Source of the DNA: Thermoleophilia bacterium
Lineage (GTDB): Bacteria; Actinomycetota; Thermoleophilia; Gaiellales; Gaiellaceae
Length of the DNA: 12,834 nucleotides
Assembly: GCA_014534155.1 (NCBI GenBank)
Contig: JACVSB010000025.1
Span: 1-12,834, forward strand
Direction: 5' to 3'
Shown: piece after piece, positions 6,122 to 11,327 of the stretch
Numbering within the stretch: the stretch's first letter is position 1
Layout: each line of letters begins with the position of its first letter
Made by a program: the position numbers and the translations under genes
Notes under the pieces: generated by a model
Seen by the model: only the letters and a program-made list of their open reading frames with translations
Databases searched by the model: none
What the model was told of the DNA's origin: nothing

Positions 6122-6894
6122 TGGGCATCCGCGTCGAGCGCGAGGGCACCGTCGCGGTGGTCGTGCTCGACCGCCCGGACGCGCTGAACGCGCTCGACCT
6201 CGAGCACCTCGGCGAGCTTCGCGACCGGCTGCGCGAGCTCTCAGGCGACGCGGGCTCCCGGGTCGTCGTCCTCACGGGAGCCGGAGAGCGCGCGTTCGCT
6301 GCCGGCGCCGACATCGGCTACATGAGCGGTCTCTCGGTGCTCGAGGCGCGGGAGTGGGGAGGGCTCGGGCAGGAGACGGCACACCTTCTCGAGACGATGG
6401 CGAAGCCGACGATCGCGGCTGTGAACGGGTTCGCGCTCGGCGGCGGCTGCGAGCTCGCCCTCGCCTGCGACCTCCGGTACGCCTCCCGGCGGGCGAAGCT
6501 CGGGCAGCCGGAGGTGAACCTCGGCGTCATTCCGGGCTGGGGGGGAACCCAGCGCCTCGCGCGGACGACGACGCTGGGCTTCGCGAAGGAGCTCGTGCTC
6601 ACCGGGCGCGTCGTGGACGCCGAGGAGGCGGAGCGACGAGGGCTCGTGAACGCCGTCTACGAGCCGGACGAGCTCATGCCGAGGACGCTCGAGACGGCGC
6701 GGCTTCTCGCGGCGAAGGGCGCGGTCGCGCTCGCCTGGGCGAAGGAGGCAGTGAACCTGTCGCTGCAGGGCGCGCACGACGCGAACCTCGTGCAGGAGGA
6801 GAACCTGTTCGCCCTCGGCTTCGCCACCGAGGACCAGGACGAGGGCATGGCGGCGTTCCTGGAGAAGCGCGAGGCACGCTTCCGGGGCCGTTAG
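6121..6894 (+). CDS. enoyl-CoA hydratase (crotonase superfamily)
   Basis: Adds water across the double bond of 2-enoyl-CoA, the step after acyl-CoA dehydrogenase. The 257 residues are the standard length. The oxyanion-hole segment AAGADIGYM (60-68), GFALGGGCELALACD (103-117) and GQPEVNLGVIPGWGGTQRL (128-146) are all present. Both catalytic glutamates of true hydratases are there (E111 and E131, matching Glu144 and Glu164 of the rat mitochondrial enzyme). That argues against methylmalonyl-CoA decarboxylase, another crotonase family member linked to mutase loci, in which these glutamates are replaced. The ATG shares one base with the stop of the mutase small-subunit gene, so the two form an operon. 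Chain-length preference is not visible. The 108-nt region after the stop holds the thiamine promoter and riboswitch. Confidence 0.93.
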   Translation: MGIRVEREGTVAVVVLDRPDALNALDLEHLGELRDRLRELSGDAGSRVVVLTGAGERAFAAGADIGYMSGLSVLEAREWGGLGQETAHLLETMAKPTIAAVNGFALGGGCELALACDLRYASRRAKLGQPEVNLGVIPGWGGTQRLARTTTLGFAKELVLTGRVVDAEEAERRGLVNAVYEPDELMPRTLETARLLAAKGAVALAWAKEAVNLSLQGAHDANLVQEENLFALGFATEDQDEGMAAFLEKREARFRGR

Positions 6895-6902
6895 CACGCT
6901 GC

Positions 6903-6908
6903 TAGCCT
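6903..6908 (+). promoter_or_regulatory. candidate -10 element (TAGCCT) for the thiamine operon
   Basis: TAGCCT lies 9 nt after the hydratase stop. A start about 7 nt later would put the transcript 5' end at the first bases of the riboswitch. No clear -35 is seen. Confidence 0.3.
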
Positions 6909-6911
6909 GGG

Positions 6912-6996
6912 TTCCGCGGGAGTCCCTGGCCGGGGGCTGAGAGGCGGTCACGAGACCGCGACCGAGAACCTGATCTGGGTCATGCCAGCGAAGGGA
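6912..6996 (+). ncRNA. TPP riboswitch (THI element)
   Basis: The conserved thi-box blocks are present in order: GGGCTGAGAGG (6934-6943 region), a variable 6-bp hairpin GCGGTC/GACCGC (6944-6959), then GAACCTGATCTGG (6966-6978), CATGCCAGCG (6981-6990) and AAGGGA (6991-6996). P1 can form between TTCC (6912-6915) and GGGA (6993-6996), and the CTGG/CCAG helix is intact. Binding of thiamine pyrophosphate would stabilise the fold and repress thiG-thiS-thiE. The closing strand contains the thiG Shine-Dalgarno sequence, so control is probably at translation initiation. The position before thiG is the expected one. Confidence 0.93.
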
Positions 6997-6997
6997 G
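6992..6997 (+). promoter_or_regulatory. thiG Shine-Dalgarno inside the riboswitch closing helix
   Basis: AGGGAG ends 5 nt before GTG 7003. Five of its six bases belong to the 3' strand of the TPP aptamer's P1 helix, so the ligand-bound fold would hide it. Confidence 0.7.
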
Positions 6998-7002
6998 ACG
7001 GG

Positions 7003-7773
7003 GTGGACACGCTGACGATCGCGGACCGTGAGTTCCGCTCGCGCCTGATGGTCGGGACGGGGAAGTACGCCTCGGCGGAGACGATGCGCGACGCCGTCCT
7101 CGCCTCGGGCGCCGAGATCGTCACGGTCGCCGTCCGGCGGATGGACCTGGGCGGCGGCAGTCAGGAGGTGACGGCCTTCCTGCCCGACGACGTCCTGCTC
7201 CTCCCCAACACGGCGGGCTGCGAGAGCGCGGACGAGGCAGTCCGCGTGGCGCGGCTCGCGCGCGCCGGCGGCCTTCCGAGCTGGGTCAAGCTCGAGGTGA
7301 TCCCCGATCCGCGCCACCTGCTCCCCGATCCGGTGGAGACGCTCCGCGCGGCGGAGGTCCTGGTCGGCGAGGGGTTCACGGTCCTCCCCTACGTGCTGCC
7401 GGACCCCGTCCTCGCGCGAAAGCTCGCGGACGTCGGTTGCGCCACGGTTATGCCGCTCGCCGCGCCGATCGGCACCGGGCGGGGCCTCAAGCTTCGCGAG
7501 GCGATCCGGATCACGGTCGAGGAGGTGGACGTTCCCGTCGTCGTCGATGCCGGCCTCGGAGCTCCGTCCCACGCTGCGGAGGCGATGGAGCTCGGCGCCG
7601 ACGCGGTCCTCGTGAACACCGCGCTGGCGCGCGCCGGCGACCCCGTCCGGATGGCGCGCGCCTTTCGGCTCGCGGTCGAAGCCGGGCGCGAGGCGCACCG
7701 CGCCGGGGTCATGGACGAGCGGCCCGCGGCCGAGCCCTCGAGCCCCGCGGCGGGGCTCGTGACGCACGCGTGA
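7003..7773 (+). CDS. thiG: thiazole synthase ThiG
   Basis: Makes the thiazole phosphate half of thiamine from deoxyxylulose 5-phosphate, dehydroglycine or iminoglycine and ThiS thiocarboxylate. The 256-residue TIM barrel shows RLMVGTGKY (14-22), [22 protein letters not shown] (51-72) and WVKLEVI (94-100). K96 matches the lysine that forms the imine with the sugar substrate. Further motifs are [11 protein letters not shown] (149-159) and [27 protein letters not shown] (181-207). The start is GTG 7003, not the in-frame ATG 6982, because that ATG belongs to the conserved TPP aptamer core and AGGGAG precedes the GTG. The last 20 residues are a Pro/Ala-rich tail beyond the barrel. The stop overlaps the thiS GTG (GTGA). 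The operon is under TPP control. Confidence 0.95.
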   Translation: MDTLTIADREFRSRLMVGTGKYASAETMRDAVLASGAEIVTVAVRRMDLGGGSQEVTAFLPDDVLLLPNTAGCESADEAVRVARLARAGGLPSWVKLEVIPDPRHLLPDPVETLRAAEVLVGEGFTVLPYVLPDPVLARKLADVGCATVMPLAAPIGTGRGLKLREAIRITVEEVDVPVVVDAGLGAPSHAAEAMELGADAVLVNTALARAGDPVRMARAFRLAVEAGREAHRAGVMDERPAAEPSSPAAGLVTHA

Positions 7774-7970
7774 CGATCGTCGTCAACGGCGCTGCGCGGG
7801 AGGTCGAGGAAGGCGACACGGTGGCTCGGCTCCTCGAGCGCCTCGAGCTCGGCGGCCGCTGGGCGCTCGTGGAGCGAAACGGCCGGCCGGTCGAGCGCGC
7901 CGCCTACGCCGAGACCGAGCTCGCCGACGGCGACGTGCTCGTGATCGCGCGGCCCGTCGCCGGTGGCTGA
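7770..7970 (+). CDS. thiS: sulfur carrier protein ThiS
   Basis: 66-residue ubiquitin-like sulfur carrier. It starts [24 protein letters not shown], the usual ThiS opening with the NG turn. It contains the VERNGRPV segment (33-40) and ends in Gly-Gly, the residues that are adenylated and converted to a thiocarboxylate to deliver sulfur to ThiG. GTG 7770 overlaps the thiG stop by 4 nt, and the 3' end overlaps thiE by 8 nt, so all three genes are tightly coupled. The codons of the terminal Gly-Gly contain the GTG start of thiE. ThiF, which activates ThiS, is not in this window. Confidence 0.93.
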   Translation: MTIVVNGAAREVEEGDTVARLLERLELGGRWALVERNGRPVERAAYAETELADGDVLVIARPVAGG

Positions 7971-8562
7971 CGCCTCCTTCGCCGCACGGCGCCTCTACCT
8001 GATCACGCCCGCACGCCCGGACCTGGCCGAGTTCTTGACCGCCGCCGTCCGCGGCGGCGTCGACCTCGTGCAGCTTCGCGAGAAGACGCTGGCCGACGGC
8101 AGCTACCTCCCGATCCTGGAAGAGGCGCGCGAGCTGACGCGCCGTCTCGGCGTTCCGCTCGTCGTCAACGACCGCCCGGATCTGGCCGTCCTCGCCGAGG
8201 CCGACGCCGTTCACCTCGGCCAGGAGGATCTCCCCGTTGCAGCCGCGCGCCGCTTCGGCCTCGTCGTGGGCCTCTCGACGCACGTACCGGCCGAGCTCGA
8301 TGCCGCCGAGGGCGACTACGCCGGGGTCGGGCCGGTGTACGCGACGCCCTCCAAGCCGGGACGCCCTCCGGCAGGCCTCGAGCTCGTGCGTCACGCGGCC
8401 GCTCATGCCCGTCTTCCGTGGTTCGCGATCGGCGGCGTCGACAGGACGTCGGTCGAGGCCGTCGTCGCCGCGGGCGCGACGCGGATTGCGGTAGTGCGGG
8501 CGATCGGCGCCGCGCGGGACCCGGAGGCGGCCGCGCGCGAGCTTCGGGCTGCGCTCCCCTAG
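7963..8562 (+). CDS. thiE: thiamine-phosphate synthase ThiE
   Basis: Joins hydroxymethylpyrimidine pyrophosphate to thiazole phosphate, giving thiamine phosphate. The 199 residues match the family length. Motifs in order are LYLIT (11-15), VDLVQLREK (33-41), [12 protein letters not shown] (64-75), [10 protein letters not shown] (82-91), GLSTH (103-107), [15 protein letters not shown] (119-133) and WFAIGGV (153-159). These include the pyrophosphate- and Mg-binding residues (R39, K41, N69, D70, T128, S130, K131). The GTG start overlaps the last 8 nt of thiS. The gene order thiG-thiS-thiE under a TPP riboswitch leaves thiC, thiD, thiF and an iminoglycine-forming oxidase or lyase to be encoded elsewhere. 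Its TAG stop shares CTAG with the stop of the convergent peptidase gene. Confidence 0.95.
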   Translation: MADASFAARRLYLITPARPDLAEFLTAAVRGGVDLVQLREKTLADGSYLPILEEARELTRRLGVPLVVNDRPDLAVLAEADAVHLGQEDLPVAAARRFGLVVGLSTHVPAELDAAEGDYAGVGPVYATPSKPGRPPAGLELVRHAAAHARLPWFAIGGVDRTSVEAVVAAGATRIAVVRAIGAARDPEAAARELRAALP

Positions 8563-9446
8563 CGTCCGCCCGGGAGGCCGCGCAGGCGGATCCGTTCCGC
8601 TGAGAGGACTCCGGGGCGGGCGATCTGGGTCGCGAGCGTCGGCTCGAAGACGGTCGTCCACACCGTGACCCGTTCCCCGATCGTCGCCCTCGCGAGGCGG
8701 GCCGGGAAGACCTCTCCGTCCCGAGCGCGCTCGACGCGCATCTCGCGCGCGTGCGCGAGCCTGACAACGCGGGGGGCCGACTTTCCCCGCCAGCCACCCG
8801 ACACAGCCACGGCCCTGACGAGGAGCCCGAACTCCTCCTCGAGGGAGCGCACACGCCCGAAGAGCGCGAGCCGGACGCGGGGGACGTCGCCGCGCACCGC
8901 GTAGAGGAGCCGCGGCGCTCGGGTAAGCCAGCGGTACGGCGAAACCGCGCGCCCTCCGTTCGGGTGGAGCTCGAAGTGCAGGTGGGGCGAGATCCCGTTC
9001 GCGTCCCCCGAGTCGCCGACGTAACCGACGAGCTCGCCCGCGCGGACCCGCTCGCCGTTCGCGAGACCGCGGGCGTAGGAGGTTCCGCGGCCGCACCCCC
9101 CGCGGTTGTCGTTGCCCGGGCCGACGTCGTTGTTCAGGTGCAGGTACCAGTAGTCGGTTCCGCTGCGCCCGTGAACGATGAGCGCGCAGTCGCTTCTTGA
9201 CCAGGAGGGGATCTCGACCCGGCCGCGCTCGACCGCGACGACCGGCGCCCGGCGGGCGGCCATGATGTCGTTGCCCTGATGCCTGCGGTCGCCCCGGGGG
9301 GCCCCGAAGTCGTTGGTGTACGTGACGGGCCCGATGACGGGAAAGATGATCCGCTTCGGCGGCGCCGCGAGCGCAGGGCCGCCGAGTAGGCCGGCGGCGA
9401 GCACGGCGAGGAGCGTTCGGGCTGCTGTCCGGCGGCTTCTGGGCAT
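8559..9446 (-). CDS. secreted M23-family (LytM-like) metallopeptidase
   Basis: Likely zinc endopeptidase acting on peptidoglycan cross-links outside the cell. The 295-residue protein starts [20 protein letters not shown], a basic N-region and hydrophobic core typical of a Sec signal peptide, with probable cleavage after ALA (25-27). The M23 domain follows: [17 protein letters not shown] (47-63) gives the first zinc ligands H56 and D60, YWYLHLN (99-105) contains H103, and SPHLHFEL (153-160) gives the HxH pair H155/H157. All metal-binding residues are present, so activity is likely. The C-terminal 110 residues are an Arg-rich region I cannot assign. ATG 9446 is chosen because it opens the signal peptide; the frame is open further upstream, but that would overlap etfB. 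The gene faces thiE and is divergent from etfB. Confidence 0.88.
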   Translation of the reverse strand: MPRSRRTAARTLLAVLAAGLLGGPALAAPPKRIIFPVIGPVTYTNDFGAPRGDRRHQGNDIMAARRAPVVAVERGRVEIPSWSRSDCALIVHGRSGTDYWYLHLNNDVGPGNDNRGGCGRGTSYARGLANGERVRAGELVGYVGDSGDANGISPHLHFELHPNGGRAVSPYRWLTRAPRLLYAVRGDVPRVRLALFGRVRSLEEEFGLLVRAVAVSGGWRGKSAPRVVRLAHAREMRVERARDGEVFPARLARATIGERVTVWTTVFEPTLATQIARPGVLSAERIRLRGLPGGR

Positions 9447-9478
9447 GAGCTCCGGGGGGCTCCGGCGTGGGCCCCAGT

Positions 9479-9510
9479 CCGAAGCGCGGGACGGTAGCAG
9501 ACCGCTTCGG
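9479..9510. repeat. inverted repeat around the candidate M23 promoter
   Basis: CCGAAGCG (9479-9486) and CGCTTCGG (9503-9510) are perfect 8-bp inverted arms with a 16-nt spacer. The spacer contains TACCGT on the minus strand (9491-9496), a candidate -10 for the peptidase gene. The site could be an operator or form a hairpin in RNA. Arms of this length can occur by chance in the 123-nt gap. Confidence 0.45.
9491..9496 (-). promoter_or_regulatory. candidate -10 element (TACCGT) for the M23 peptidase gene
   Basis: On the minus strand TACCGT lies 44 nt upstream of ATG 9446 and would give a leader of about 38 nt with GGAG close to the start codon. It fits the TAnnnT form seen at other promoters here. 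No -35 is clear. Confidence 0.3.
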
Positions 9511-9555
9511 CGCGTGACGACGTCCTCCGGCCCGGCTCGCGGGGGGGCCGGCGGA

Positions 9556-9561
9556 TATGCT
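9556..9561 (+). promoter_or_regulatory. candidate -10 element (TATGCT) for a leaderless etfB mRNA
   Basis: TATGCT ends 8 nt before GTG 9570, so transcription would start at or next to the start codon. No Shine-Dalgarno sequence is seen before the GTG. No convincing -35 is present. Confidence 0.4.
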
Positions 9562-9569
9562 CGCGAGCG

Positions 9570-10352
9570 GTGAAGATCGCGGTTCTCGTCAAGGAAGTGC
9601 CCGATCCCGCTGCTCCCAAGCGGCTCGATCCCGAGACGCTCCGCCTCGATCGCACCGTCGGCGGTGCTCTCAACGACTTCGACACGCACGCGGTCGAGGA
9701 GGCGCTGCGCGTGAGGGACGCCGCGCCCGAGACCGAGGTCGTGATCCTGTCGATGGCCCCCGAGCGGGCCAGCGACTCGCTGCGCAAGGCGCTCGCGATG
9801 GGAGCCGACCGCGTCGTCCTCGTGAGCGATCCGGCCGCGGCCGGCTCCGACCTCGTCGCCACCGCCCGGGTGCTCGCAGAGGCGGTCGAGCGGGAGGAGC
9901 CCGACCTCGTCCTCCTCGGCCAGCAGGGCGCCGACTCCGACGGGGCTGTCCTCTGGGCTGCGCTCGCAGATCGGCTCCGGCTTGCGCTCGTGTCCCAGGC
10001 GGCCTCGCTGGAGCTCCTGGACGGGGCCGTGCGCTGCAAGCGCCAGACGGAGTTCGGATACGACGTGCTCGAGGCGCCGCTTCCCTGCGTCGTCGCGGTC
10101 TCCGACGCGATCAACGAGCCCCGCTACCCCTCGCTGAAGGGGATCATGGGCGCGAAGCGAAAGCCCCAGGACGTCGTCTCGCTCGCCGACCTCGGGGTTG
10201 AGGCGAGCGAGACGGGCGACGCGGGATCGCGGACGACGGTGATCGAGCTCGCCGATCCTCCCGCTCGGGGTGAGGCAGTGCGCATCGAAGACGACGGCAC
10301 GGCGGCTGCCGAGAAGCTCGTCCAGCTCCTAGCCGACCGCAGGCTGATCTAG
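9570..10352 (+). CDS. etfB: electron transfer flavoprotein, beta subunit
   Basis: Small subunit of the FAD/AMP heterodimer that takes electrons from acyl-CoA dehydrogenases. The 260 residues begin MKIAVLVKEVPDP and include LNDFDTHAVEEALRVRD (34-50) and VILSMAPERASDSLRKALAMGADR (58-81). The beta signature region around CKRQTEFGYDVLEAPLPCVVAVSDAINEPRYPSLKGIM (156-193) is well kept. The AMP-binding loop reads QQGADSDGAVL (118-128) rather than the DxDxxQVG form of many ETFs; divergent loops are also seen in other actinobacterial-type beta subunits. The GTG start fits the conserved N-terminus. etfA follows after 15 nt, and an ETF:quinone oxidoreductase after that, so this is a housekeeping-type ETF rather than a bifurcating one. 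Confidence 0.95.
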   Translation: MKIAVLVKEVPDPAAPKRLDPETLRLDRTVGGALNDFDTHAVEEALRVRDAAPETEVVILSMAPERASDSLRKALAMGADRVVLVSDPAAAGSDLVATARVLAEAVEREEPDLVLLGQQGADSDGAVLWAALADRLRLALVSQAASLELLDGAVRCKRQTEFGYDVLEAPLPCVVAVSDAINEPRYPSLKGIMGAKRKPQDVVSLADLGVEASETGDAGSRTTVIELADPPARGEAVRIEDDGTAAAEKLVQLLADRRLI

Positions 10353-10367
10353 TCGCCGCCGCCGCGG

Positions 10368-11327
10368 ATGCCGATCCTCGCCTACGTCGAGCACCACGAG
10401 AACGAGCCCGTCAAGGCCTCCCTCGGCGTGCTGGGCAGGGCAGCGGCCCTCGAGGGCGAGGCGACCGCCTTCGTCGCCGGGGAGGGCGTGCGCGCGCTCG
10501 CCGAGGGCCTGGGGCGTTTCGGCGCCTCGCGCGTCCTCGTCGCCGATGACGCCTCGCTCGAGGCGCCGCTCCCGCAGCCGAGGGTCGATGTCCTGGAGCG
10601 CGTGGTCTCGGAGCGCGGGTTCGACACCGTCCTCTTCGCGGCCTCCGTCCTCACGGCCGATGTGGCAGCTGGCCTCGCCGCCCGCCTCGGCGCCGGCCTC
10701 AACTGGGACCTCGTCGACATCCGGCTGGCAGACGGGGAGCTCCAGGGCACGCGGCCGGCCTTCGGCGACTCGGTGCTCGTCGAGGTGGGGTGGAAGGGCG
10801 AGCCTCGCCTCGCGCTCGTCCGCTCGGGCACGTTCGAGCCGAGCGAGGCCGGCGGCGAGGCGGAGCTCGAGGACGTGCCCGTCCACGTGCAGGAGTGGTC
10901 TCTGCGCACGCGGATGCTGGAGCCGGCGCGGACCGACGAGACCGGCCCCTCGATCGAAGACGCCGACGTCGTCGTCGCCGGCGGGCGCGGCCTCGGCGGT
11001 CCCGAGAAGTTCGCCCTGCTCGAGGAGCTCGCCCGCGAGCTGGGGGGAGCCGTGGCGGCCACGCGGGCGGTCGTCGACGCGGGCTGGTACCCGTACGCGA
11101 GCCAGGTGGGCCAGACCGGCCGGTCGGTGTCCCCCAGGCTCTACCTCGCGTGCGGGATCTCGGGAGCGATCCAGCACAAGGTCGGCATGCAGAGCTCCGG
11201 CACGATCGTGGCGATCAACAAGGATCCGAACGCGCCGATTTTCGAGTACTCGGACGTCGCCGTCATCGGCGACCTGCACGAGATCGTCCCCCGGCTGACG
11301 GAGCTCGTGCGCGAGCGCAGGGCGTGA
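10368..11327 (+). CDS. etfA: electron transfer flavoprotein, alpha subunit
   Basis: Large ETF subunit carrying most of the FAD site. The 319 residues divide into an N-terminal alpha/beta domain and the conserved C-terminal FAD domain starting at VVVAGGRGLGG (201-211). FAD-contact motifs are R207 in AGGRG, SQVGQTG (245-251), SGAIQH (265-270) and INKDPNAPIFEYSD (283-296). The alpha signature (YLACGISGAIQHKVGMQSSGTIVAINKDPNAPIF) is intact. ATG 10368 lies 15 nt after etfB with no clear SD, so it probably depends on coupling. The stop overlaps the oxidoreductase GTG by 4 nt (GTGA). Together with etfB it would accept electrons from the dehydrogenase at 291-1445, which is inference. Confidence 0.96.
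   Translation: MPILAYVEHHENEPVKASLGVLGRAAALEGEATAFVAGEGVRALAEGLGRFGASRVLVADDASLEAPLPQPRVDVLERVVSERGFDTVLFAASVLTADVAAGLAARLGAGLNWDLVDIRLADGELQGTRPAFGDSVLVEVGWKGEPRLALVRSGTFEPSEAGGEAELEDVPVHVQEWSLRTRMLEPARTDETGPSIEDADVVVAGGRGLGGPEKFALLEELARELGGAVAATRAVVDAGWYPYASQVGQTGRSVSPRLYLACGISGAIQHKVGMQSSGTIVAINKDPNAPIFEYSDVAVIGDLHEIVPRLTELVRERRA

Noticed and set aside
6121..6894. Reading the crotonase-family gene as methylmalonyl-CoA decarboxylase (ScpB-like)
   Set aside because: Both hydratase glutamates (E111, E131) are present; the decarboxylase replaces these residues.
6982..7002. ATG 6982 as the thiG start
   Set aside because: This ATG is part of the invariant TPP aptamer core. GTG 7003 has a well-spaced AGGGAG and gives the expected ThiG N-terminus.
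6241..7767. 508-codon antisense frame over the hydratase, riboswitch and thiG
   Set aside because: It is antisense to two clear enzymes and a riboswitch, has shadow-type composition and shows no family motif.
7783..9096. 437-codon minus-strand frame across thiS, thiE and the peptidase gene
   Set aside because: It overlaps two real genes on the plus strand and another frame of the real M23 gene. No domain is visible.
9447..9689. N-terminal extension of the M23 peptidase up to 9689
   Set aside because: It would overlap the start of etfB and bury the signal peptide internally. ATG 9446 opens directly into the signal sequence.
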